The translations under genes and the position numbers were made by a program. From SAR86 cluster bacterium (lineage in GTDB: Bacteria > Pseudomonadota > Gammaproteobacteria > Magnimaribacterales > D2472), in the NCBI GenBank assembly GCA_029254395.1, contig JAQWXQ010000065.1, forward strand, positions 1 through 44,216: 44,216 bases of DNA. Direction: 5' to 3'. The notes below the pieces were generated by a model that ran no database searches, was not told the DNA's origin, and saw nothing but the letters and a program-made list of their open reading frames with translations. This document shows positions 9,024 through 17,573 of this stretch, one piece after another. Every line of letters begins with the position of its first letter. Position 1 is the stretch's first letter.

Positions 9024-9362
9024 CTAATGGTCCTCTGAAACTTGGTTTATGTTATATCTAGGAAGCTCTACCTCTAAGTCGTCATTGATAGGTATAGTTT
9101 GGCAACTTAATCGAGATGTTTGTTCAAGACCCCATGCTTTGTCAAGCAGATCTTCTTCGGTATCATTTGCATCCTCTAAAGAATTAAACCCCTTTCTAAC
9201 AACTATGTGACAAGTTGTGCAAGCGCATGACATTTCACAGGCATGCTCAATCTTAATACCATTTCTTAATGCAGCTTCGCATACTGTTTCGCCCGGAAGA
9301 TTTTCAATTACAGCCCCATTTGGGCAAATTTCATGATGGGGAAATATCTTGATTTTAGGCAT
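9024..9362 (-). CDS. fdx: ISC-type [2Fe-2S] ferredoxin
   Basis: Adrenodoxin-like ferredoxin that supplies electrons for Fe-S assembly. The ligand pattern is C-x5-C-x2-C in HACEMSCACTTCH, plus a later Cys in RLSCQT, typical of Isc Fdx. The ORF track starts at 9407, inside iscA. I choose the ATG at 9362, one base after the iscA stop, because MPKIKIFPHHEICPNG is the family N-terminus; this gives 112 residues. In E. coli hscB and hscA lie between iscA and fdx; here they are missing. Confidence 0.95.
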   Translation of the reverse strand: MPKIKIFPHHEICPNGAVIENLPGETVCEAALRNGIKIEHACEMSCACTTCHIVVRKGFNSLEDANDTEEDLLDKAWGLEQTSRLSCQTIPINDDLEVELPRYNINQVSEDH

Positions 9363-9363
9363 T

Positions 9364-9705
9364 TTATATCGTGAAACTTTCACCACATCCACATACAGCT
9401 TTGGCATTTGGGTTTATAAATTTTATACCCTTATTAAGCCCATCTTCAGAATAATCTACCATGCTGCCAGATAAAAATTTGAGGCTGTGATTGTCAATGT
9501 AAATATTGCATCCTTTTTCTTCAAAAACGTAATCATTAATGTCAATATTGTCTATGAAATCAAATACATATTCATAGCCACTACAGCCAGCTTCTTTTAC
9601 ACCAATTTTAATACCTTCTCCACTGCCCCGCTGCTGAAGACTGGTGCGAAAGTGATTGATTGCTTTTTTTGAAAATGAAATTGATTTTGGGTTAAATTCT
9701 TGCAT
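9364..9705 (-). CDS. iscA: A-type Fe-S carrier IscA
   Basis: Carrier that receives or delivers clusters in the ISC pathway. The three invariant Cys are present: one in KEAGCSGYEYVFDF and two in the C-terminal AVCGCGESF. Its 113 residues are close to the normal 107. It follows iscU with a 2-nt gap and is followed directly by fdx. Confidence 0.95.
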   Translation of the reverse strand: MQEFNPKSISFSKKAINHFRTSLQQRGSGEGIKIGVKEAGCSGYEYVFDFIDNIDINDYVFEEKGCNIYIDNHSLKFLSGSMVDYSEDGLNKGIKFINPNAKAVCGCGESFTI

Positions 9706-9707
9706 AG

Positions 9708-10112
9708 TTATTGCTTTGATTCATAATCTTCAATTGCTTGACGTATTGAGTCTTCAGCAAGAACTGAGCAATGGATTTTTATGGGAGGCAATTCAAGAGC
9801 CTCTACAATCTCAATATTTTTGATAGCTTTTGCTTCTTCAAGCGTTTTTCCAATTAACATTTCTACTAACTCACTAGATGATGCAATTGCAGATCCGCAA
9901 CCATATGTTTTAAATTTAACATCTTTAATAACATGAGAGTTGCCTTTTGGTTCACATTTGATTTGAAGTTTCATGACATCACCACATGCAGGAGCTCCCA
10001 CCATTCCAGTACCTACATTTAATTCAGCCGGATCAAACCTTCCAACTTTAAATGCCTGAGGATTATTTAGAGTATCCTCGAATTTATCTACAACTTTTTT
10101 TGAATATGCCAT
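9708..10112 (-). CDS. iscU: Fe-S cluster scaffold IscU
   Basis: Scaffold on which IscS-derived sulfur and iron form [2Fe-2S] clusters. Ligands are C43 and D45 (PACGDVMKL), C72 (YGCGSAIASSS) and C115 (IHCSVLAEDS). The LPPIK motif (about 108-112) is the recognition site for the HscA chaperone in characterised systems, and it is retained although hscBA is not in this operon. Length 134 is normal. Confidence 0.97.
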   Translation of the reverse strand: MAYSKKVVDKFEDTLNNPQAFKVGRFDPAELNVGTGMVGAPACGDVMKLQIKCEPKGNSHVIKDVKFKTYGCGSAIASSSELVEMLIGKTLEEAKAIKNIEIVEALELPPIKIHCSVLAEDSIRQAIEDYESKQ

Positions 10113-10123
10113 TTTTAGTTACC

Positions 10124-11347
10124 TCAGTGTGTTTTCCATTCAACAGTATCAAGATCTATTCCATCGAGATGCATTTCCCAAAGTGGAGATAATTCTCGCA
10201 ATCTCTCAACAACATTTTTTAATATTGAAAGCGTTTCCAATACCTCATCTTCATTAGTGAATCTTCCAAAAGAAAATCTGATTGAGCTGTGGGCTAATTC
10301 ATCTTTTCTCCCTAGAGCTCTAAGAACATAAGATGGTTCTAAACTTGCAGATGTGCATGCCGATCCAGAGGATACAGCAATATCTTTTAAGCCCATAATC
10401 AACGACTCACCTTCAACAAAATTAAAACTTACATTAAGTATATTGGGAACTTTATTGGCAACATCACCATTTAAATAAACATGCTCTATATCATTCACTT
10501 GATCTAAAAACATATCATGAAATTTTTTAATTTTTTCTATGTCTTGTTTCATATCTATTTTTGCAATCCTGAAGGCTTCGCCCATTCCAACAAGTTGATG
10601 GGTAGGAAGTGTTCCGGACCTCATACCTCTTTCGTGTCCTCCGCCATGAATTTGCGCTTCAATTCTTACTCTTGGTTTTCTCCTCACAAAGAGGGCCCCA
10701 ACTCCTTTAGGCCCATATGTTTTATGAGCAGAAAAAGACATTAGATCCACGGGTAATTGTTTTAAATCAATTGGAACTTTGCCAGTACTTTGAGCGGCAT
10801 CAACATGAAAGAAAATTCCTTTTTCTCTTGTGATTCTGCCTATGCCATCAATGTTATTTAATGTCCCTAATTCATTATTAATATGCATAATTGATACTAA
10901 TATGGTGGAGTCTTTTATTGCTTCTTGTACAGCCTCTGGAGTAATAATTCCGCCTTCATTTGGCTCCAAGTATGTAACCTCAAAACCATCACGCTCAAGC
11001 TGCCTGCATGGATCTAAAACAGCTTTGTGCTCTATTTTTGAAGTAATAATATGATTGCCTTTTGTTTTATAAAACTTAGCAATGCCTTTAACAGCTAGAT
11101 TATCGGCTTCAGTGGCGCCAGAGGTCCAAACAATCTCTCTAGGGTCACAATTTACTAAATTTGCTACATGCGATCTTGCTTCTTCTACAGCCTCATCTGC
11201 CTTCCATCCGTAACGATGTGATCTCGATGCTGGATTACCAAACTCTCCATCAGGAGTTAAGAATTCCATCATTCTTTTAGCCACCCTTGGGTCAACTGGT
11301 GTTGTGGAAGCATAGTCAAGGTAAATAGTATTATTTTTTTCTTTCAT
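10124..11347 (-). CDS. iscS: cysteine desulfurase IscS
   Basis: PLP enzyme that takes sulfur from cysteine for Fe-S clusters and tRNA thiolation. The PLP lysine is about K209 in [12 protein letters not shown]. The mobile-loop Cys that carries the persulfide is in [15 protein letters not shown] (about residue 331). The C-terminus LREMSPLW-like segment ([17 protein letters not shown]) matches the IscU-binding tail. Length 407 is close to the E. coli 404. The iscR stop is 2 nt upstream. Confidence 0.97.
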   Translation of the reverse strand: MKEKNNTIYLDYASTTPVDPRVAKRMMEFLTPDGEFGNPASRSHRYGWKADEAVEEARSHVANLVNCDPREIVWTSGATEADNLAVKGIAKFYKTKGNHIITSKIEHKAVLDPCRQLERDGFEVTYLEPNEGGIITPEAVQEAIKDSTILVSIMHINNELGTLNNIDGIGRITREKGIFFHVDAAQSTGKVPIDLKQLPVDLMSFSAHKTYGPKGVGALFVRRKPRVRIEAQIHGGGHERGMRSGTLPTHQLVGMGEAFRIAKIDMKQDIEKIKKFHDMFLDQVNDIEHVYLNGDVANKVPNILNVSFNFVEGESLIMGLKDIAVSSGSACTSASLEPSYVLRALGRKDELAHSSIRFSFGRFTNEDEVLETLSILKNVVERLRELSPLWEMHLDGIDLDTVEWKTH

Positions 11348-11349
11348 TT

Positions 11350-11784
11350 TTATTTTATTTCTTTAAATTTTATATATGGGTTGTCTGGGGAATTAACAAG
11401 GCTGCTCAAGGTTATAGTTGTTAAATAATTATCAACTAAATTATTTAGATCATTCCATAAATTATGAGTTTTGCACTCTCTTCCATCCTGGCATGTGTGA
11501 CTTCCATGACAGTTTGTAGCATCTAAATCCTCGTCAACAGCGTTCATGATATCTTTGATAGATATTCTATTAATATCTTTTGCATATGCATAACCACCAT
11601 TTCTACCTCTAACACTTTTAACAATTCCAGCTATTCTAAGTTTTCTGAATAACTGCTCAAGGTAAGAAATTTCTATGTTCTGGTTGTTAGAAATATCAGT
11701 TAAGGATACTGGCCCGGAGTTGGCAAGAACTCCCAACTCTGTTAGAGCGCTAACTGCATATTTACTTTTCGTGGTGAGTTTCAC
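11350..11784 (-). CDS. iscR: Fe-S cluster regulator IscR
   Basis: Rrf2-family transcription factor that, with a [2Fe-2S] cluster bound, represses its own isc operon. An N-terminal winged helix (about 1-65, [18 protein letters not shown] ... [13 protein letters not shown]) is followed by the cluster ligands C92, C98 and C104 plus H107 ([16 protein letters not shown]), at the same residue numbers as in E. coli. The start is GTG at 11784, which aligns with E. coli Met1. A TATAAT ends just 6 nt before this GTG, so the transcript is predicted to be leaderless or nearly so. Confidence 0.97.
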   Translation of the reverse strand: MKLTTKSKYAVSALTELGVLANSGPVSLTDISNNQNIEISYLEQLFRKLRIAGIVKSVRGRNGGYAYAKDINRISIKDIMNAVDEDLDATNCHGSHTCQDGRECKTHNLWNDLNNLVDNYLTTITLSSLVNSPDNPYIKFKEIK

Positions 11785-11790
11785 GCACGA

Positions 11791-11822
11791 ATTATAAATA
11801 CCTGACTAATTTAGTCAAGTTT
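11791..11822 (-). promoter_or_regulatory. iscR promoter with type 1 IscR operator
   Basis: On the minus strand TTGACT (-35, plus 11813-11818) and TATAAT (-10, plus 11791-11796) are 16 nt apart. Over the -35 and spacer lies a 25-nt site (11798-11822), halves AAACTTGACTAA and TTAGTCAGGTAT around a central A. It matches the published E. coli type 1 IscR consensus at all but one position by eye. The site includes the purC stop codon, so operator and coding sequence overlap. Autorepression by holo-IscR is the expected role. Confidence 0.88.
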
Positions 11823-12533
11823 AATATTCATACCCAATCTATCGGCAACCTGATGATATGATTCAACCACATCTCCAAGGCCTTCTCTGAATCTATCTTT
11901 GTCCATCTTTTTTCCAGTTTCTACATCCCACAATCTACATCCATCAGGAGTAAATTCATCAGCAAGTATAATTTGGTTACCCTTTAGGAGACCAAACTCT
12001 ACTTTAAAATCAACCAAAGTAAGACCAGATTCTAAAAATAACTTTGAAAGAATATCATTGATTTTATAGGTAAGAATTTTCATCTGATCAATATGCTCTT
12101 GTTTCGCCCACCCGAATGAAATAATGTGCTCGTCATTTATTAGTGGATCGCCTAAATCATCATCTTTTAAAAAAAATTCAAAAAGCGGTGACTGTAATAC
12201 CAAACCATCTTCTGTTCCAAGTCTTCGGCAGATTGACCCAGAGGCAATGTTTCTTATTACGCACTCAATTGGAAACATCTCAAGCTTATGAACTAATGAA
12301 TCAGTCTGATTTAGAACCTTTATATGGTGTGTTGGAACATTATTATTTTCTAAATGCTCCAAAATAAAAGCATTAAATTGATTGTTAACAGCACCTTTTC
12401 CCAACAAGGCCTCTTTTTTCTTTCCATCAAAGGCAGAAGTGTCATCTCTAAAATTCATTATTAAATGATTTTCATTATCTGTAGTGTATAAAGATTTTGC
12501 TTTGCCTGAGGTTATTTCGTTTATTTTATTCAT
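11811..12533 (-). CDS. purC: phosphoribosylaminoimidazole-succinocarboxamide synthase (SAICAR synthetase)
   Basis: Purine pathway enzyme that joins CAIR and aspartate using ATP. The conserved N-terminal GKAKSLYTTDNENHLIMNFRDDTSAFDGKKK and the C-terminal LADEFTPDGCRLWD are visible, with VIRNIASGS in the middle. 240 residues is normal. It overlaps bamC by one base (TAATG); dapA-bamC-purC is the order in E. coli. Its last codons form part of the IscR operator of the next gene. Confidence 0.96.
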   Translation of the reverse strand: MNKINEITSGKAKSLYTTDNENHLIMNFRDDTSAFDGKKKEALLGKGAVNNQFNAFILEHLENNNVPTHHIKVLNQTDSLVHKLEMFPIECVIRNIASGSICRRLGTEDGLVLQSPLFEFFLKDDDLGDPLINDEHIISFGWAKQEHIDQMKILTYKINDILSKLFLESGLTLVDFKVEFGLLKGNQIILADEFTPDGCRLWDVETGKKMDKDRFREGLGDVVESYHQVADRLGMNIKLD

Positions 12534-13510
12534 TAGTTTAATAATTCGTTAATTTTTGAAAGTAGCTGTTCGGATTCGCTTATATTACCATTTAATGATT
12601 TAGCACTTACGTAAGTTTTATTATTTTTTTGGCTAATTATTACTTCGAACTGTGAATCTTTATTAAAATCTGGTTCTTTTTTTGAACTTCCAAAACCTAA
12701 AAAGGAAAATATTCCCTCTTCTTCATCAAGGCCATAACTTACATAAAATATTCCGTTTGATCTGTCTCTGTCATTGGAAACAATATTCCCACTTGCAAGA
12801 GCTTTGCTTACCGATGACCAAGCTCTATCAAAGTTTAGATCTAATTCGATGATTGTTTGTCCATTCTCGGTAAATATATTAGCTTTTTTTCTTTCATTTA
12901 GATTTTGTGCTGCTAATGATGTACCAGTAAAGACATCAACAGATTCAGCCAAATATTCAACAACCCTACCCAGTTCAGATTGAATGAACTCAGGATTGCT
13001 TACAATTTCTTTAGTCTCTTTATTAATTTGATTTAAAAATATTTCAGAAGAGGCTTCTTTAATTCCATGTTCTATTTTCATTTCTAGTTCAAACTGTTCG
13101 CTAAAATCAATTCTTATAACCCCGCTGTCCGGGTCAGCGCTCAAAATTGAATAAATCGAGGTATCCCAATAATTTTTTGATATTGGCCAAGTAGTTGACG
13201 GAAGTGTTTCTATATAAACCCACATCAATTCGCCCAACCTTCTTAGTTGAACTGAACTTTCACCTCCAGATGAAAATATTTGCCTAGGCTTTGGGATATC
13301 TAAATTTTTCTCTACCTCTACAGCGCTAAAGTATGGATAGTGATTATCGGAGTTTAGCTCTGAAAGATCTTCAGGTGCCTTGAGTGGTGCCTGAGATGTT
13401 TCTTCTAGAAACTCATATTCATTTGTTGGAAAGTAGCCTTCAGGCCCAGTTAACCAAGCGCATGATGAGCATGTAATTAAAATTAATAATAATTTTGAGC
13501 TTTTTATCAT
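12533..13510 (-). CDS. bamC: BAM complex lipoprotein BamC (NlpB)
   Basis: Accessory lipoprotein of the outer-membrane beta-barrel assembly machine. The N-terminus MIKSSKLLLILITCSSCAWLTG is a lipoprotein-type signal, but the lipobox is not canonical: the modified Cys could be the one in LITC or in CSSC. The unstructured stretch after it (TGPEGYFPTNEYEFLEETSQAPLKAPEDL) resembles the segment by which BamC binds BamD. Two helix-grip-like domains follow. Position between dapA and purC supports the call. The overall sequence is divergent, as is usual for this family. Confidence 0.85.
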   Translation of the reverse strand: MIKSSKLLLILITCSSCAWLTGPEGYFPTNEYEFLEETSQAPLKAPEDLSELNSDNHYPYFSAVEVEKNLDIPKPRQIFSSGGESSVQLRRLGELMWVYIETLPSTTWPISKNYWDTSIYSILSADPDSGVIRIDFSEQFELEMKIEHGIKEASSEIFLNQINKETKEIVSNPEFIQSELGRVVEYLAESVDVFTGTSLAAQNLNERKKANIFTENGQTIIELDLNFDRAWSSVSKALASGNIVSNDRDRSNGIFYVSYGLDEEEGIFSFLGFGSSKKEPDFNKDSQFEVIISQKNNKTYVSAKSLNGNISESEQLLSKINELLN

Positions 13511-14394
13511 AAGACTTTTAGTTCCTTTAATGTAGACAAAACTTTATTGTGATAAGTTTCATTTAAATCAGTTAATGGCAAACGAATCGTTTTATTGATG
13601 TATCCCATTTGCGATAGCATCCATTTTACTGGAATTGGATTAGATTCTACAAACAGTAATTTTAATAGATCACTATAATTATCATTTTCTAGCTTAGCTT
13701 TATGATAATTACCGGAAAGTGAATCTTTGCATATTGTAGATATGCTTTTTGGTATTATATTTGCAGCTACCGATATTACTCCTGATGCACCAAGTTGCAT
13801 ACTTTCTAAAAATGTTGGATCGTCTCCTGAAAGAATTGAGAAATTTTTTATTTCTTTGGTAAGTTCAACTAAATGCTTAATCCTACTCATGTCATCTAAA
13901 GCCTCTTTTATACCAATTATATTGTCATGCTCTGATAGTATTTTTGTTGACTGAGGTTGAAGATCACAAGCTGTTCTCGATGGTACATTATATAAAATTT
14001 GAGGGATATTTACCTTGTTCGCAATAGCCAAGTAATGAAGTACAAGCCCTTCTTGTGTTGGTTTATTGTAATAAGGGGTTACCAACAAAGATGCATCTGC
14101 GCCAAGGTTCTTAGACTCTAGTGTTAAGTCTATAGCCTCTTGAGTTGAATTACCTCCGGACCCAGCAATAACTGGAATTCTATTATCAGATATTTTGACT
14201 GTATATCTAATCACATCCAGGTGTTCTTGGACACTTAGCGTTGAAGACTCACCAGTTGTACCAACTGAAACTATTCCGCTTGTGCCATTTTCTATATGCC
14301 AATTGATTAAATGTTTTAGGGAATCATAGTCAATAACACCATCTTCGAACATTGGCGTTACTAATGCGACAAAACTTCCTTTTAAAACTTGCAT
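13507..14394 (-). CDS. dapA: 4-hydroxy-tetrahydrodipicolinate synthase
   Basis: First committed step of lysine and meso-diaminopimelate synthesis: pyruvate plus aspartate semialdehyde. TIM-barrel aldolase with GTTGESSTL (substrate loop), the catalytic Tyr in YNVPSRTACDL, and the Schiff-base Lys in GIKEALDD. The ORF track uses a TTG at 14397; the ATG directly after it (14394, MQVLKGSFVALVTPM) is the better start, giving 295 residues. It shares an ATGA overlap with bamC. It is transcribed away from bcp. Confidence 0.96.
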   Translation of the reverse strand: MQVLKGSFVALVTPMFEDGVIDYDSLKHLINWHIENGTSGIVSVGTTGESSTLSVQEHLDVIRYTVKISDNRIPVIAGSGGNSTQEAIDLTLESKNLGADASLLVTPYYNKPTQEGLVLHYLAIANKVNIPQILYNVPSRTACDLQPQSTKILSEHDNIIGIKEALDDMSRIKHLVELTKEIKNFSILSGDDPTFLESMQLGASGVISVAANIIPKSISTICKDSLSGNYHKAKLENDNYSDLLKLLFVESNPIPVKWMLSQMGYINKTIRLPLTDLNETYHNKVLSTLKELKVL

Positions 14395-14463
14395 CAAATA
14401 AATTTTCAGTAAAAAATAGGACTATACACTATTTAATACAAAATCTTACACAAAGGAATTCAA

Positions 14464-14934
14464 ATGACAAAAAAACTAGTAGGCAAAAAAGCCCCAAACT
14501 TCAAAGCGGAATGTACCAGTGAAAAAACATATTCTAGGGATGATTTTAATGGTAAAAACTTAGTGCTATATTTTTATCCTAAAGATAGCACTCCAGGATG
14601 TACAACAGAAGGCCAGAATTTTAGAGATTTATATGAAGAATTTCAGGCTAATAATACTGAGATTATTGGTGTGTCGAGAGAGTCCATAAAATCTCATGAA
14701 AATTTTAAAGAAAAGCAGTCTTTTCCATTTGAGCTATTATCAGATCCTGATGAGAAAGTATGCAAGGCATTTGATGTGATGAAATTGAAATCTATGTATG
14801 GAAGAGAATATATTGGTGTGGACCGAAGTACATTTATCATAAATGCTAATGGTAAATTAATAAAAGAATGGCGCGGCGTTAAAGTGAAGGGTCATGCAGA
14901 TGAGGTTTTGGATTTTATTCAGAACTTAGATTAA
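14464..14934 (+). CDS. bcp: thioredoxin-dependent peroxiredoxin Bcp/PrxQ
   Basis: Thiol peroxidase of the AhpC/TSA fold. The peroxidatic Cys is C46 in DSTPGCTTEGQNFRD, preceded by LVLYFYPK. The resolving Cys usually found five residues later in atypical 2-Cys PrxQ is not there (TTEGQ); other Cys are at 17 and about 101, so it may act as a 1-Cys enzyme or use another partner. 156 residues is normal. The start has a good Shine-Dalgarno (AAAGGAA). Its TAA overlaps the stop of the convergent perM-like gene. Confidence 0.94.
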   Translation: MTKKLVGKKAPNFKAECTSEKTYSRDDFNGKNLVLYFYPKDSTPGCTTEGQNFRDLYEEFQANNTEIIGVSRESIKSHENFKEKQSFPFELLSDPDEKVCKAFDVMKLKSMYGREYIGVDRSTFIINANGKLIKEWRGVKVKGHADEVLDFIQNLD

Positions 14935-15986
14935 GCGTTTCCACTAGAGGGCCATGCATTCCAAACTGCTTTAATAAATGTAGCTATTGGTATTGCAAAA
15001 AATACACCCCAGAATCCAAACATACTTCCAAACACAAATACGGCTAGGATAATTACTACAGGATGAAGCTTTACTGCATCTGAAAAAATTATAGGTACCA
15101 GCAAATTTCCATCTAACACTTGAAGTATTAGATACAAAATCATTAATAAGCCAAAATCAAAGGTTAATCCAAACTGAATAAGGCCAATAATAACTATTGG
15201 TACCGTAACAGCAAACGCTCCAACATAAGGAATTACAACCGATAAACCAACAAGAACAGACAAAAGTGCTGTGTAGTTAAGCCCAAGCGATGAGAATATG
15301 ATTGCAGCACACGCTCCCACTATAAATATTTCAAGAGTTTTACCTCTGACATAATTACTTAACTGAACATCCATTTCTTCCCAAATTTTTACAAGCATCT
15401 TCCTTTCTCCAGGAATAACTTTTAAAAAACCCTCTAAAATGGCCTTCCTGTCAAATAAAAAGAAATAGACCAAAATAGGAAATAATAAAATATATATTAA
15501 AAGAGTTATAGCACTTTGTATTCCTGAGATAGAGCTTTTAACAATGTTTTGAGTTAATGCTGATGCCTCAGAAGAAACTGCTTGAAAGAAAGTTGTAATC
15601 TGATCTGATGTTAGCAAATCAGGATAAGAAGACGGTATCTGTGACACAAAAATTACAAAATCATTAAGTAGACCTGGGGTTTCAAGAATTAATAATTGCA
15701 ATTGTGAATATAGAATTGGAATAAGCCATATTAAAAGAGCTGCGCCAACAATTATAAAAATTGAAAAGGTAGCCACCAATGCCCAAAAACTATTTACGCC
15801 AAAAGACTCTATTTTTCTTTGTAGACCAACCAACAAATATGCAACCACAATACTTAATAGGAATGGAGTAAGTATTGAACCAAAGTAGTTAAGCAAGACT
15901 ATAGTTGAAATCAGTAAAATGGAGAAAACAATAGTTTCATCATTTGTAAATATTCTTTTAAAAAAATTATTAAGTCTTTCTATCAT
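14931..15986 (-). CDS. AI-2E family (PerM/YdiK-like) transporter
   Basis: Integral membrane protein of the AI-2E/PerM superfamily with about eight helices. Typical features are the N-terminal LLNYFGSILTPFLLSIVVAYLLVGL, the central LLIYILLFPILVYFFLFDRKAI, and the C-terminal VGLSVVIPYVGAFAVTVP and VFGSMFGFWGVFFAIPIATFIKAVW. Substrates differ within the family (autoinducer-2, ions), so no substrate is assigned. In gammaproteobacteria a perM gene is often near dapA/bcp, as here. It converges on bcp with a 4-nt overlap of stop codons. Confidence 0.88.
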   Translation of the reverse strand: MIERLNNFFKRIFTNDETIVFSILLISTIVLLNYFGSILTPFLLSIVVAYLLVGLQRKIESFGVNSFWALVATFSIFIIVGAALLIWLIPILYSQLQLLILETPGLLNDFVIFVSQIPSSYPDLLTSDQITTFFQAVSSEASALTQNIVKSSISGIQSAITLLIYILLFPILVYFFLFDRKAILEGFLKVIPGERKMLVKIWEEMDVQLSNYVRGKTLEIFIVGACAAIIFSSLGLNYTALLSVLVGLSVVIPYVGAFAVTVPIVIIGLIQFGLTFDFGLLMILYLILQVLDGNLLVPIIFSDAVKLHPVVIILAVFVFGSMFGFWGVFFAIPIATFIKAVWNAWPSSGNA

Positions 15987-16118
15987 TTTTAATCTACATG
16001 TTATATTTAAAACTTATTACAAATAGCTTTGTCTAAAACAGTGTTTGTAATGTTATGTTATGTGATTATGACCGATATTAATCTAAAAAGTCTATTGTTA
16101 TAGTTTTTCAGCAGTTAT

Positions 16119-17573
16119 ATGGAAATTAATAAATTAATAAAAATAAGATTGGGATGCTATCTTTTTATAGTAATCTTTATTAGCTCCTTTGGTTATTCAC
16201 AAGCTGATAATCAAATTAAGCTTCCAGAACTTGGGGATAGAGTCTCTGGAGCTGTGTCATCTTCGCAAGAAAAAGCAATAGGTGAAGCTTTTCTAAAGCA
16301 AGCATATGCCCAAGCACCCCTAATAAATGATTCATTAATTCAGGAATACACTGAACTTCTTGTATTTAGGCTTTCAGAAAAAAGCTACGTACAAGATAGG
16401 TACTTTAATGTGCTTTTAATTGACGATCCATCTTTAAATGCTTTTGCGGCACCTGGGAGTGTTATAGGGGTTAATGGAGGGTTATTCCTTGAAGCAGAAA
16501 ATGAAGGTCAATTTGCCTCAGTTATGGCTCATGAACTAGCCCATCTAAGCCAAAGACATTTTGCAAGAAACATACTTAGATCACAAGATACCAGCCTATC
16601 ATCAGCGCTTGTTTTGGTTTCATCCATAGCGATTGCTTTAATTACAAATCAGCCGCAAGCAATTATTGGTGGAAGTGCCTTCATGCAGCAAGAAAACCTA
16701 AGATATAGCAGACTTTTTGAAAGAGAGGCTGATAGAGTTGGATTTACTAATTTAGTGGCCTCTGGTTATGATCCATATTCAATGGGTGAAATGTTCGAGA
16801 ATATGAACAAAATGAAAAGATACTATGGCGAGGCTCCGCCTGAATTTCTGCTAACACACCCTGTGACTTCTTCAAGAGTAAGTGATGCTTTTAATGCGGC
16901 TGAAAATATTGATGTTAAAGAATCAAAAAAAGATAGTATTGATTATTCTTTCATCCGCTCTAGATTAAAGGTTTATTATGAGAAAATACCAGCCTCCTCA
17001 GTAAGCTACTTTAAAGACGCTTTCAAAAAATCAAACTTACCCTCAGATCAATACGGATTAGCACTTGCATTGAGTAAAAATAATGAATTTGAAGATAGCA
17101 TCCTTGTAATGGATGAGCTTATTAGTAAATTTCCAAAAAACTTAATACTTAATACATCAAGGGTGGAGATATACTTGAATGCTGGTTTCTACACAGAAGC
17201 AAATAGTTATGTCGATAAATTTCTATCAATCTCTCCTGGAAATTACCCACTTACAATTACAAAAGCAAAAATTTTGAATGCGACAGGGGCATATTTTGCA
17301 GCTGAAGAACTATTAAGGGGACAGCTTCTTAAAAGAAATGGTGATCCGTATTTATGGCTTTTGCTATCTGATATACAAAGAGATGGGAAAAATATTGTTG
17401 GTTATTATCAAAGTAAGGCTGAATATCATGTATTACTAGGTCAGTATGAGGAAGCTATAAGCCAGTTAGAATTTGCACTACAACTTACAAAAAATAACTT
17501 TCAAGTATCAGAGAGTGTCATGACTAAAATTATTGATATAAAAAATAAAATCAATAAATCTAGAGGTCTTTAA
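16119..17573 (+). CDS. bepA: periplasmic M48 metalloprotease/chaperone BepA
   Basis: Zinc protease and chaperone that works with BAM in outer-membrane protein (LptD) quality control. A signal peptide (about 1-29, ending FGYSQA) precedes the M48 domain with HELAHLSQRH (HExxH) and the third zinc ligand in LFEREADRVGF. A TPR region follows (about 285-475, for example GQYEEAISQLEFALQL). 484 residues matches E. coli BepA. A TATAGT lies 14 nt before the ATG, so the leader is very short and has no Shine-Dalgarno. The 3' end overlaps the convergent transporter by 14 nt. Confidence 0.94.
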   Translation: MEINKLIKIRLGCYLFIVIFISSFGYSQADNQIKLPELGDRVSGAVSSSQEKAIGEAFLKQAYAQAPLINDSLIQEYTELLVFRLSEKSYVQDRYFNVLLIDDPSLNAFAAPGSVIGVNGGLFLEAENEGQFASVMAHELAHLSQRHFARNILRSQDTSLSSALVLVSSIAIALITNQPQAIIGGSAFMQQENLRYSRLFEREADRVGFTNLVASGYDPYSMGEMFENMNKMKRYYGEAPPEFLLTHPVTSSRVSDAFNAAENIDVKESKKDSIDYSFIRSRLKVYYEKIPASSVSYFKDAFKKSNLPSDQYGLALALSKNNEFEDSILVMDELISKFPKNLILNTSRVEIYLNAGFYTEANSYVDKFLSISPGNYPLTITKAKILNATGAYFAAEELLRGQLLKRNGDPYLWLLLSDIQRDGKNIVGYYQSKAEYHVLLGQYEEAISQLEFALQLTKNNFQVSESVMTKIIDIKNKINKSRGL

